NCBI GenBank assembly: GCA_000711775.1 | Contig: ARYC01002000.1 | Span: 1-64,000, forward strand | Length of the DNA stretch: 64,000 bases | Source of the DNA: Oxytricha trifallax | Lineage: Eukaryota; Ciliophora; Spirotrichea; Sporadotrichida; Oxytrichidae | Direction: 5' to 3' | In this document: piece after piece, positions 13,580 to 24,300 of the stretch | Layout: each line of letters starts with the position of its first letter | How positions within the stretch are numbered: position 1 is the first letter of the stretch | Translations under genes and position numbers: made by a program | Notes under the pieces: model-generated | The model's database searches: none | What the model saw: the letters and a program-made list of their open reading frames with translations, nothing else | Told to the model about the DNA's origin: nothing

Positions 13580-14164
13580 GATTATTGTAAAGTAAAAGAA
13601 TATATTAACATTTTGTCTTTCAATTCTGAAAGAATATAATTGAAGGTTAGGCGACCTCTAATCAAATAATGAATATAGATATATTTTTAGTTTTTAAAAT
13701 GATGCAAATAGTCTAAATTTTTATGTCTTAAAAAGAAATATTTTATGCAAACTGTCTTAAGAATATTTAATAAAGCATTTAGCATAATTTTTAAATTATG
13801 TCTTATGTATTAAAGATTTTATATTATAAAATAATAACAAATAGTAAGTGGGAAAGATAAGGTAAATAGATAATAAATCTTAATGATTAAAATAAGAAAT
13901 TAATATATAAAATAATATGCAAAATTTAAGGGAAATTTAAAACAAAAGGATTTCTTTAATTTTCTTTTTTCATGAAAAATTATATTATAAAATTAATATA
14001 AACTATTTCGTGAAAGCAGGTTTTAAAAAATGATTTCTCTTATTTTCTCATTTTCTGAAAAATTAAATTATTAAATAAAATTTAAATATTTTGTATAAAT
14101 GACTTTTAAAAACAATTATTTCTCTAATTTTTGCATTTTCTTATAATAAAAATTACAATACTAA

Positions 14165-14421
14165 TAAACTTATTAAACTTTAGACAAAATAATTATAATC
14201 TCATGAAACCATTTTAGATTTCGTACATTCACTTTGAGCTTGGTTTAGTGAAAATCACTTTTACCAGCTAATGTCATCTAGAAACATTTTTTAGATTTTT
14301 ATTTCTTGGTAACCACAATTTCAAGCCTTCAATATTGATAAACTTATTTAATTTTAGACAAAATTATGACAAACTCATGTAACTATTTTCATATATCGAA
14401 CATTCACCTTATGTTTGGTAT
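14165..14421 (+). repeat. Two tandem copies of a ~90-bp repeat unit left of TBE copy 2
   Basis: Units at about 14165-14245 and 14336-14421 share 'aaactta(t)t(t/a)aa', 'agacaaaat(a/t)at', 'atttcgtacattcac / atatcgaacattcac' and 'gcttggt / gtttggt', in that order. A third unit lies at 18472-18556, just right of the TBE. Spacer sequences between units also look related (aatcacttttaccag against aattacttctacctg), giving a period near 170 bp. Confidence 0.6.
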
Positions 14422-14639
14422 TTAAATCCCCTTAACTCATGAGGTAGTTTCATTCAGTTTTTGATTGATAAAAGTAGACTATTAACGCATTCTTTATAAG
14501 GGTTTTAATAGGTTTTATATAGTGTGTTTAATATGAGCAATTTAAGTTAATATAAAAAGCGAGTTTTAACAATTTTTTTACACAAACATAAGCTAAGAGT
14601 CATGTGGTAGTTCTCTTAATTTTATCTTTCTAAGTTTCT

Positions 14640-15690
14640 GTTTGATTGTGTCTATCGTAATATAGTTTTCATTGCTTGATTTGATTTTTGTTGAGAATGC
14701 AAGCTCTGAGGGCTCCGTTTATTTTATTCTTATCGAGGTGTTGTTTGATTCTTTGTTTTGAATCTCTCTCACTCTTGCAGGTAAAGTAATCGTTTCTTGG
14801 CATATCGCTCTCTTTTATTATTACTGCTAGAGCTAAAATATCCCATACAAAATATCTCAATCCCTCCAATCTTAACCCTCTGGAAAATATCCTGGGGTTC
14901 CTAATGCATTTTCTAATGCTGAGGCTTCCAATTTTTAAGCTCAGTCAAAATCGATAATGTCTACTCTTAGTGGTTGAAAGTTGAGCATTATATTTTCTGG
15001 CTTCAAGTCTCCATGAACATAGCCAAGCTTGTGAAGCTCTTCAATTCTTTCAACTATCTGCTACACTATTTAAACAATTTATCTTTAGCATCTATTGTCT
15101 GATAAGAATTCTCTGTATGTCATTTCTAGCTAAAATACTATTCTAACACTCTTTAAACTTTGCCTTTTAAGAGCATAAAACTTATTTGCAAATTCCATTT
15201 GGAACTTGTCATCAGCAAGGAAGTAATTGAAAGGATAAATCTTGGGCATATTAAACATCGGTGATGACTCTCTTCTTTATTTTATCCTCAAGAGTGAGAA
15301 AGCTTTCTAGGCAAGAATCTAAGTCAATAATTTTTAATATGGAAATCATTATCGCTTAAATTTTTACCATGATTTTATTTTTATCAGATACAGGAAAGTT
15401 TTTGAAAGCTTTCTTCATTTTGACTTATTCTGTACCTCAACTCTAAGTGACTCCACTGTGTTTCTTGATCTGCTTTCTTACAGGAATCTATTACCTGTAG
15501 GTTCATGAATTAACACAAAACTTTGGTTGTTCTTTTTCTTTAAATGCACTTAAATGTCTCTTGTATGAGTATATGGGTTCTCACAGAACTCACAAGTATA
15601 TACTTCCCATCCTTCTTTTGATGCTTGAGATATAGCCTTGGAAAATCATTATTACAACTCCCAAGCGTCTCCAACCTTTGAAATTCAAAT
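14640..15690 (-). pseudogene. TBE 57-kD zinc-finger kinase, decayed
   Basis: On the minus strand a C2H2 finger, YTCEFCENPYTHTRD with the His pair after it, lies near 15545-15605. It is followed by the kinase-like domain with HGDLKPEN (Arg of HRD replaced by Gly) near 14990-15015 and IIDFD in place of IIDFN. The C-terminal SDMPRNDYFTCKSERDSKQRIKQ corresponds to CDMPRNEYYSTRCEKDAKQRIKQ in copy 1. Several frameshifts and TGA codons break the frame. Confidence 0.8.
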
Positions 15691-15699
15691 ATAAATTAA

Positions 15700-16630
15700 T
15701 AAAGAAGTCATCAAATAGAAAGAGTAAATTGAGGAGGATGTTAAATAACCCTCCATAGAGCATTAAATTTTACCAGCCAAAGTTGACTTTTAATGCAAAG
15801 AATGCATTAAAAGTTTCCTCTACTCGTCAAATTTCATAGGTGAGCTCCTAATAAATGCAAGCGTCCCTGGTCTCAACATTTTCTGGTTGCTAAAATGATA
15901 ACCTTTATTGACTTTACCTAAGTAATGCAGCTCTTCTCAAAAGGTTAGCGCTCATTTATGATTGCTGATATATTTTATTATAATAATGATAAAATATACC
16001 TAGATATACCATATTAGTTGAGTATAAGACACTCTGGTAAATCTTTGTTGAGAAGTAAGGAAATTAAATATCTCTGAAAGGCTGAAAGTTGACATATTTT
16101 ATGAGAATATTTTACATTTTACTAAATCAAAATACTCCTAAGGAAGTTTTGTTTTTCTAGGAGGTCATCCAAATCAAGTTTCAACTTAATTTAGAGGACC
16201 TTTTAAAATAATTAAACATTTTTAGGAGCAATTTAATGGAGATAGTTTGATAAAAATGGAAATCAATAAGTGAAACTTGGAACAAGTTTTTCAATACGCT
16301 CTCCATTAGGTCCTCCCTATTTTGTAGTAAGACTTTAATAAACTTAAAATGGATATCTAAAATATTAAATTTCATTAACATTTCTAGAAAAAAGAGGCAA
16401 GTTGGAGTCAATAAATGATACAATGAAGAGAATTTAATCTCAAGATTTAATAGGAAAATTTCGAAGTAAAGAGGACATTTATAGATACTTGGTAGAATAA
16501 GGTAAGGTCTTAACTTATATTAATATTTTAATGATAGTCGGATTGTTCTTGCCAACTTAGGAATGAACTAAAATCTCATTTATAAAAGCCTTACTGAGTT
16601 AAGAGAAAAAAGCTTTTAAGTCTAATGAAA
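15700..16630. other. Spacer inside TBE copy 2
   Basis: This stretch lies between the divergent 57-kD and 22-kD genes. Copy 3 has about 0.75 kb of unique spacer at the equivalent place plus a palindromic insertion. It probably holds the divergent promoters; no motif can be named. Confidence 0.4.
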
Positions 16631-16635
16631 TTAGG

Positions 16636-17187
16636 ATGATTGATATTCCTAACAACCCAGAAATTTTAGTGACAAACCTATATGACGATGCTTTGAGTGA
16701 TCCAGATAGATACTACCTTGCTTCAAATCTACAATTATCCAATAAGCTACAAGGAAGAAACTTCTTCATTGGTTTTCTTGGATTTCTGAAATCTAAGTAC
16801 TTAAACGAACTAATTTAAGAAGCTCACAAGAAACAATACAGCATCTCTCCTGAAGAGAAAGAGAAGCAAGGTATTAAAATAAATGAAACGTGGCTCTAGG
16901 AACTTCAAAAGCATCCTTTCATTTCAAGTAAGCTTTGATTCTAACTTTATTGAAAAACCTGGCACAGCTATATATTTGATGAAAAAGCGCATCAAATTAA
17001 ACAGAAAGATAATGTCTCAAGTAAAGCATGAATTGAGTAAGAGGCTCTTCAAAGATTTATAAAAGCCAGAAGAGATGAACATAGATGCAGGAGCTGGTAC
17101 TAAGAGAAGAAACATAGGCCCAAGCAAGCCTTAAGAGGAAGAAAAGAAAGAGAAGCCAAATCCCTAACGGGCAAATTTAATATGTGA
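16636..17187 (+). pseudogene. TBE 22-kD protein
   Basis: Starts MIDIPNNPEILVTNLY and ends in a Glu/Lys-rich tail (PQEEEKKEKPNP) before TGA 17185-17187. Blocks shared with copy 3 (minus strand 48716-49275) include VTNLY(D/E)DA, RNFF(I/F)G, YSISPE, NIDAGAG/NMDAGDG, RRN(I/L)G and the acidic-basic tail. One frameshift near 16935 splits the frame. The function of this TBE protein is not known; its conservation in all elements of the window, including the divergent one at 43.9-44.2 kb, argues for a role in transposition. Confidence 0.75.
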
Positions 17188-17226
17188 ACTTATTCATTCG
17201 CTTAAATCTAAAACTTATTTATATAT

Positions 17227-18240
17227 TCAAAATCTCCCTTCTCTTGCGCATACTTTATCTTTCTCATCGCTGACTCTTTTAGCAGCACTCTTAATAAAAT
17301 CGACTGTATCTATCTTTAAATCATGCATCAGATGGTAGAGCAGCAATTTCTTATAATGACCTTTCAATAACCCCCAATATAATTCAATTCCATTGAACTA
17401 AGGGGTGTAAGGAACATTAAATAAAGTGTAATTTTTAATCTGTCATATTCTTTCCTTGAGTCTTTGGTTTTATGAACAGACAAGTTCTCAACGAATAGAA
17501 TAATCTCTTAGTCAGCGTACTTATCTCTGAGTTATTGCAAGAACTTTATGTATTACTCAGTCTTTATTGAGCCAGGGTGGATAACTTAGGTCTCGAGGCC
17601 ACTATCTTCACTTATTCCACCAAGAATAGCATGATTATAAACCTTAACCTTTTAATCATATACCTCTATGTTGCTATATCTTTTATACCAAGACCTTGAT
17701 ATAAAAGTATTGAATATAAATACAGCTTCATCAGCGTGTATGAATTTTATATTATGCTCTTAAGACCTCTGCATTTAATCGAATATATTATTTAAATTAT
17801 CCTTATAAATTGGAGCATTAAAGTCAGTCATTCATTTTTATGCGATTGTCTGTCTTGTAAGATATTCCATTCTTTTTAAATATGTTAGCTATGGATTAAG
17901 CAGTAATGTGAAGCTCAGGAAATTGGCGATGAAACATCACAGCTTCAAGGCCAAAGAGATATGAGCCCAGTATTTAAGAGTCTTATCATTAATAAGATAA
18001 TCGATATGATACTGCTAAAATTTTAAGGATCTCTTAGGCTTAGAATTAAGATGCTATCTCTTTAAATTCAATGCTAATAGACAATGAGACCTCACAGTTG
18101 CTGGAAATTTATGGAGAAGCCTTGCTATAGACGTATAATTCAGAACAGGCGTGAGTTATACACTATATTCATCACATTCATATCGCAACTTAAACAATAA
18201 ATCTATATACTCACTGTCATAAACTGACCCAAACCTCGCA
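17227..18240 (-). pseudogene. TBE 42-kD transposase (Tc1/mariner-type DDE)
   Basis: Minus strand, TAA/TAG as Gln. Visible catalytic context: HADEAVF (first Asp) near 17735, then IILFVENLSVHKTK where the second Asp is Glu, then an LTPLSSMELNY region equivalent to PYSPQ-x-ME, keeping Glu. The C-terminus HYKKLLLYHLMHDLKIDTVDF ends in TGA 17227-17229 and matches copy 3 closely. Frameshifts occur in the N-terminal third and after LNYIG. The Asp-to-Glu change and the frameshifts suggest the copy is inactive. Transposases of this family are implicated in germline DNA elimination in Oxytricha. Confidence 0.85.
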
Positions 18241-18269
18241 TATACTCAATTAAATTACTAATATTTAAA

Positions 18270-18384
18270 CATTAAACCCCTACATAAACCCTATAAAAAC
18301 CTAATAAAATATGCGTTAATAGTCTAGTTTTATCAATAAAAAACTTAATCAAACTACTGAAGGGTTTTTGGGGTTTTTATTGTA
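18270..18384 (+). repeat. Right terminal inverted repeat of TBE copy 2
   Basis: It pairs with 14424-14535. The end carries GGGTTTTTGGGGTTTTTATTG, a degraded form of G4T4G4T4. Confidence 0.75.
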
Positions 18385-18471
18385 TAATATCAATTCAACC
18401 TGATAAGAACCTCTTATAACAATTCTAAAACTCTCAATTCTTGTTAGCTACAAATAATGTCAACAATATGA

Positions 18472-18556
18472 ATAAACTTATTTAACTTCAGACAAAATAA
18501 TGATAAATTCATGAAACCATTTTCATATATCGAACATTCACCTTAAGCTTGGTATA
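18472..18556 (+). repeat. Third copy of the ~90-bp repeat, right of TBE copy 2
   Basis: Shares 'catatatcgaacattcacctta' with the unit at 14336-14421. The TBE therefore sits within a small tandem family. Confidence 0.6.
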
Positions 18557-19421
18557 TTTTAAAATTACTTCTACCTGACAGGTTTAAGGTAATTTCTAGG
18601 ATGTGTTTAATATCTAAGGGTTATTCCTTGTCTCAGATTTTTATTTCAAATATCTATATTATTGTTAGTTGGAGTAATACCTTGACAATACTTAACAAGT
18701 GTATACTTGCGATTATTGTGTTTATGAATAATTGATTTCATTTTCATAAATATAATAATTTTATTTATTAATATTTTTATAATAATTTGTAACTTTTCTT
18801 CACTAGACAAAACTCTTATTGAACTTTCAAACTCTTATTTAAACCTTTCTTATACCCTAAATTTATGAATAAAGTTAAATTAAATTATCTTGATTGTATT
18901 ATTTATAGAATTATTTGAAATACTTAAATTATTTTTTTTAATATATACATAAATGTCATAAGCTTTAATTGGTTTATTGTCTCGATTAAGTGATCTTCTT
19001 CCTCATCTTCATAAACATAATATATTTTTACAGTAATTTAAATATTCGCAACAGAGTTAAATATGCCTTAGCTAAAAACTCTGCCACTTTTTTCTCCATC
19101 ATTATTGCTAAAATACATAATATTAGGAAATTAGAGACATAAATCAAATCTATGCTTATTTATATTTATCTTAACTGCCACTTAATAGATATAGTAAAAA
19201 TACGGGTTGAATTATCACACATTTAATTACAAATTTAATATTAAAATAATTATGACCAAATTGTACATTGTACATTGTACTGTTTTAGGAATTAGTTTTT
19301 TTTAAATATATGGATTGTACAGTATTGAATGAAAAGTGATTTAATTTTAATTTATTAGGTAATTATTTATGTATACTAAAGTAATAATGGAAGTTCAATT
19401 TCACGAGCACTGTTCATTGCT

Positions 19422-19787
19422 TCACATGATTTCGGTTTGTACATTTTGATCCACTTCGGTCTCGTCTACGATTGTTGGCTCCTCTATTATCAACTCTATG
19501 TCCCCATCTTCTAACAGTCGCTGCTTCATATACACTGCCAGCTCGATCTCGTTGAACGGAAACCTCTCATCTTGCCTCTACATCTAACTCGTGAATTCTG
19601 CCATAAGCATCCTAGTTTCAAAGGACTTTTTATCCAATTCACTCATAGCTTCGAATGGTAGCTGATTTGAAATTGCTATTACCTGGCAGTTCTTAAATCT
19701 GACCACAGGGTCTTTGTATTTAAGGTTCACAGGAGATCCCTCAAGAGCCCATATATCATTAGAATGACTTCCCACTCTTTTTAACAT
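19422..19787 (-). CDS. Rep-like protein, C-terminal SF3-helicase fragment (tentative)
   Basis: A 121-residue frame from ATG 19787 to TGA 19422-19424 that uses two TAG codons as Gln. Residues about 30-55 read FKNCQVIAISNQLP, a hydrophobic strand followed by Ser-Asn, which is the shape of motif C of superfamily 3 helicases. Further on, SFETRMLMAEF has the Arg expected downstream. WALEGSP...KYKDP before it also suits a Rep helicase domain of CRESS-DNA or plasmid type. Walker A and B and the nuclease domain are absent, so it is a fragment. The C-terminal 50 residues are very acidic. G+C is near 45%, well above the flanks. It could be an integrated replicon remnant or a transposon gene; assignment rests on two short motifs. 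Confidence 0.45.
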
Positions 19788-20079
19788 TCATTTTGTTTTT
19801 TAATTATATGAATATTAATATTAAATCACTTTTCATTCAATACTGTACAATCCATATATTTTTAAAAAAAACTAATTCCTAAAACAGTACAATGTACAAT
19901 GTACAATTTGGTCATAATTTATTAAATTAAAAATTGTAATTAAATGTGTGATAATTCACCGTATTTTAACTATATCTATTAAGTGGCAGTTAAGATAAAT
20001 ATAAATAAGCATAGATTTGATTTATTTCTCTAATTTCCTAATATTATGTATTTTAGCAATAATTTACTGAAGATACTGT

Positions 20080-20352
20080 TAGCTATAGATACTCTACCAT
20101 GTTTAGCTAAAATTTTAGAAATTAAAGATCTTTATCAATCAGATTTAACAATGTCTTAAATAATATATAACAGTTTAAAATAAATTCATAATTCTCTGAT
20201 AACAAATTCTTTATTTAAAAACCTTTTTGTAAATAGTTTGTTCTCTGATCTTTCAAACTAAAAAATTATTAATTTTTTTAATTTAATATATAAAAGATCT
20301 CTTATTTATAAAGTCTTGGCTAAACATAGTAGAGTCTCTAAAGATAATAGCA
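20080..20352. mobile_element. MITE-like foldback insertion
   Basis: Ends are inverted copies of 'tagakactctacyatgtttagcya' (left 20086-20109, right 20312-20337). The interior pairs AAGATCTTT with AAAGATCTC. It splits the right arm of the surrounding element: the left arm is continuous at the equivalent position, so the insertion came later. Confidence 0.6.
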
Positions 20353-20366
20353 TCTTAAGCCAGACA

Positions 20367-20513
20367 ATGTTGAGAAGAGAAGTGGCTGAGGTTAATGCTA
20401 CAGCATATTTAATTATGGTATTTTAAATGTATAGAAGCTCTAGAGCTCAGCGCGAAAATTTAAATAACTGTAAAAAATATTATACTGATGAAGATGAGGA
20501 AGAAGATCAATGA
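20367..20513 (+). CDS. Small ORF with acidic tail in the element's right arm
   Basis: ATG 20367 to TGA 20511-20513, 48 residues: a helical, charged body followed by YYTDEDEEEDQ. The left arm, read in the equivalent direction, encodes a diverged version (VAEFLAKAYL against VAEVNATAYL). It may be the C-terminal exon of a protein split by the MITE. Confidence 0.35.
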
Positions 20514-21139
20514 ATTTAAGACTTTAAACTCTAGTTAAGTTAAAAATGACTGCGATTTAAGTTTTCCTTTACTTTGAAATATAGTTCAAAGGCAAAATAA
20601 TATCTATTAAAAAAACGACTGGGAGTGTTATAGGCACTCTAATGATTTTAGTGATCTAATAGTAAACTCCTCATAAAACTAAAATTTTTCCCCCAATCAT
20701 TCACTTCCTAACAAATCACTCCAGTACCAACATCAAGTGACAAACAAGTTTCTTAACTTGAAAGAAAATAGCGAAGTCATTAAAAACGAAAGAGGTATAA
20801 GAATTAAGGGTAATTCATATTTACAAATTAAGGTTGACCCTGTTTAATATATTCTCTAGAGTTATAAAATTATTAAATATCGTCTATTTAACATATAGTT
20901 ATATGTTCTCAAACACAGTGACCATTACTATATATACTTCTGTAGACTATTTATGCAATAATGTATAAAAGCCATTAAAAATTAAGGATAACAAATAATA
21001 GTCATTATACTCAATAAAATATAAATTCTCTGTATACAAAACTCAGAGTGCCTAAATCAACTGTCATGAGAAAATTTCAACTATATAAAAACTATGATTT
21101 ATAATAAGAAATTAATTAATTCAATCAAATACTTAATAT

Positions 21140-21365
21140 ATTAAAAAGTATTTGTATAGATCAGACGCAGGTGGAGTTAAAGCACTCACTTAAAATGTAA
21201 GATAAGTAAAGTATATCTTTAATTTTATTTTTTAGTGGTCCTACCTGGTAAGACCACATTTGTCACAAGACAGGTGCTGGGTAAGACGATAGGGAGGAAA
21301 GACTAAGGACTTGAAATTTATAATGACTAAGATGATGATGACGATGAAGAAGAAGACATGATGTT
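21140..21365 (+). pseudogene. Short-exon/mini-intron gene start, copy 1 of 3 (decayed)
   Basis: Contains the block DAGGVKALT, related to DAGGAVTLTKM (58.47 kb) and DADGAVTFTKM (60.4 kb). A 39-nt GT-AG interval follows (21197-21235), then an exon starting TGGTCCTACCTGGTAAGA, similar to the 60.48-kb second exon (AGGTCCAATCAAGTAAGA). There is no clean ATG and a one-base shift inside the first block, so this copy looks dead. The second exon ends in an Asp/Glu run in one frame. Confidence 0.45.
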
Positions 21366-21942
21366 TTAAGAGTGATTTCCAATTTTGATTAGACTTATAA
21401 GTATTAGTATTAAAGTTAATTAAATAATTAATAAATTAAAGTTTTCGTATTGTAAATTATAATTGAAACCTTAAAAAAAGGAGAAAATAGAATACTAAAA
21501 ATGTCAACCTAAATTACCGCGTTTTTTTAATTCTGACAGAACTGCTCCTGCTTCTAAATCTAGAGACTACTTACCATGCCAATCGTAATAAGATGAATGG
21601 GGAAATTACCTAAAATCCGTTAACAGCGTTATTTTTCAACTAATATAAATTAGAATAAATTTTCCCTCTTTAGAAGTGTTTTCATTGAAAAAAAGTTTAG
21701 GGGTCCTTTATAGAAGTCTAAAATATATTGCATTATCTATTCATTAACATATTATATAAAATTGATCAGATATCTTATAGTTTTTATTACTCAACATGAT
21801 GTATATACTCTGAGTAAACATTTACAGAGTCATACTAATAATAATTGAGAATTATTTGAAATTAACATTCAGAGATCTTCGAACAATTAATAGAAAGGAC
21901 ACAGAATGAAATTCCTTAAAAACACTTCTAGATTTTAAGGTG

Positions 21943-22392
21943 ATGAATCAGGACACATAGTACGTGACTATAGACATAGGAATCATTGGTTTCAAAACCA
22001 TTTAAAATTTTAAGTGTCGCCCTAGACCAGTACTTCTACATACTTTACTCTATTGTGATGACGATGCACTTCGAGAAATCTGTTTGAAATTAGTCTAACT
22101 CTAGAAAGAAATAGAACATTATTCTTTATTAGCTTTGTAACTTGGTTTTATCCACAAATTTTGGTTTATAAAGCTAATTATGGCGCCATAGGAATCTCTT
22201 AAGATTTAGAGCTAATTCTATCTGGATTTCTATCATTCTGATTTTATGTTTTGTGGATCTGGGAAGTAGTCTGCTTTGTACTGGAAGATGTAAAATTTAT
22301 ATTCGGCATGGAAGTCAATGAATCATCAATAATCTCATTCCACTATTCCATCAATATAAAAAATGCAGTAAATTTCTTTCTCTTAATTTTGA
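21943..22392 (+). CDS. Unknown protein, 149 codons
   Basis: An uninterrupted frame from ATG 21943 (MNQDTQYVTIDIGIIGF...) to TGA 22390-22392. G+C is about 36-38%, above the surroundings, with mixed amino-acid composition including DDDALREICLKLVQLQKEIE, a probable helix. No family recognised. It could be one exon or MDS of a larger gene. Confidence 0.4.
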
Positions 22393-22399
22393 TTGATGA

Positions 22400-24290
22400 A
22401 AATAATTAAAGTTAATAACTCTATTTGCTACACTTATATCATGAATCTAGGAAGCAACATAAAATTAAATACAGTAAAAACTTGGAAAAGATGAGATAAA
22501 GAAGGCCTCACAAAATTAAATGACATCCATATTATTTATTTATTATTTACTATAGGACCAGTCCCATTTATTATTTACATGTAAATTGATAAAACAAAAA
22601 CATCAAAGTGAAATGCATATTTATATACATAAATTACATATTTACAATTATACTTATTGATAAAAAATTTTCATTACTTATATACTTTAATTCATGTCAC
22701 ATATCATCTTAATTTACTTATCAGAAATAAGAGAATAAAGATGATAAAACATGTTTATTTTTGAATTGATTGATAGAATTACTTGACTTTAATATATATA
22801 TGCAGACAATAGGAACAATGATAAATGCTAAGGTTAAACATATTAAGATCCCAATAAATTTTAAAGCTTCTTAAAAAGCTTTATATTCATACATAATATA
22901 TGTATTATTTATTTTAGGTTTAGGTGGATTTTCTATTTATAATTTTGTTGAGAATAACTCACAAGAATTAAAGAAATAGAGTGTTGAAAAAAGAACTTAA
23001 GTAACGATAAAAACTGCAATAATCTTTAAAATATCAATATTAAATATGTGAGGTTGCAGATGGGGAAAATTAATTTATTGCAATATTCTTGAGCATTATT
23101 CTTTATGTTTTAATAAAACGGAAATATATGATGAATATTAGGCAAATGTAATTAAAGATGTTTTGATTATGAATTCACTCTATTATATATCAGAGCAATT
23201 ATTTAAAAATCATATGAGTAAAATTTCAAAGGAAATGTTTTTAATAAAAGTTACAAGTTTACAAATGAAACTGAATATTGTTAGCAACCTATTAATTACA
23301 TTTTAATATTGTGAAATTAACAATGTAATTATTTTTTTCAGTTAAATTATTATTAAATAATAATCATTAAAATAACCAATAACTATTAATTAAAGGAGTA
23401 GGCTGTTAATTCACTGAGATTAATAAACTTTGGTTCTTTTGATTTCAGCATCAAACTTCCCTTAGTTTTCACAAGCAGTACAAATTTAACTTTGCCAATT
23501 GCTACTAAAGGGGAATGAAATTACTTAATCAAGGGATTAAAATGCATTGTATTCAAGCTGTGTTTTCATACTTAGCCTCATAAAAATATTAGAAGATGCC
23601 TCATAACTATAAAAATATAGTTTATGAATGACCTCTATGGACTATAAAAGACGAACACATACTTTATCAAATAGGGCATTTGTTGTAATTGAGTCTAAGT
23701 TCACCTGCAAGTCTAAGCCGCAAATGTCAAGCACATAAATAAATTGTTGAGATAATCGTCATGGCTATGAATTCTATTTTTGTATTTTTGAAAAATATTA
23801 GTAAATTGGTGTATTATATTGATAATAAATTATAATAAGATAAAGTCATAAGATCGTGAGGTTGGAGGCAATAAAATAATTTAAGTAATGAAAAATATAT
23901 AAGAAATATTTTACAGCATGAGAGTTGATCTGAGTAGACTAAAACCTCAAGAGATACTTAAAAAGATAGGATCATAAAGGTAGGTAAAGCCAGGTGGAGT
24001 AAAATATGAATAAGAATAAAAAGATAATAAAGTGGTGTAGGGATTCTATTTCTATAATTGACTATACTTTTATAAAACCCCATTAAGTGAATTGAAAAAG
24101 ATGACAAAAAGGTGACAAAAGGTAACATTGAATCTTTAATAATCAATAATTAGCACAATTAATGATAGATGTTCATTATAATTATAGTAAGTTCCCAATT
24201 AAACTCTAACAATTAATAATGAAAATAGACACTCTCAATCCAACCGAAACTAATCAACCCTGCTATGTCAATGAACGATAGTGAATCAGA
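22400..24290. other. AT-rich DNA without recognisable genes
   Basis: No motif, inverted repeat or G+C island seen. A G+C rise starts abruptly at about 24230. Confidence 0.5.
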
Positions 24291-24300
24291 GCATTAAGCC

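Larger units (their letters stand above)
14419..18384 (-). mobile_element. TBE transposon, copy 2, near full length but decayed (reverse orientation)
   Basis: About 3.97 kb, close to the ~4.1 kb of known TBE elements. The two ends form an inverted repeat: left 14424-14535 and right about 18270-18381 share the segment 'ttgataaaa(c/g)tagactattaacgcat' in opposite orientation. The right end keeps a degraded telomere-like block (GGGTTTTTGGGGTTTTT, 18362-18378); the left is further degraded (AAATCCCCTTAACTC). Gene order and strands (57-kD minus, 22-kD plus, 42-kD transposase minus) mirror those of copy 3. Confidence 0.85.
18990..20511. mobile_element. Inverted-repeat element carrying a Rep/helicase-like ORF
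   Basis: Left sequence from about 18990 to 19345 reappears inverted at 19815-20511. The strongest pairing is 19100-19345 with 19815-20070, including a TGTACATTGTACA core. The outer arm pairs 'gatcttcttcctcatcttcat' (18992-19012) with its inverse at 20487-20508. The right arm is interrupted by a MITE (20080-20352). Between the arms lies a G+C-richer 400-bp segment with the ORF at 19422-19787. I could not fix target duplications. Confidence 0.65.

Noticed and set aside
18362-18384. Genuine chromosome telomere
   Set aside because: The G3T5G4T5 block is internal, single and paired with a terminal inverted repeat at 14.42 kb; it is a transposon end.
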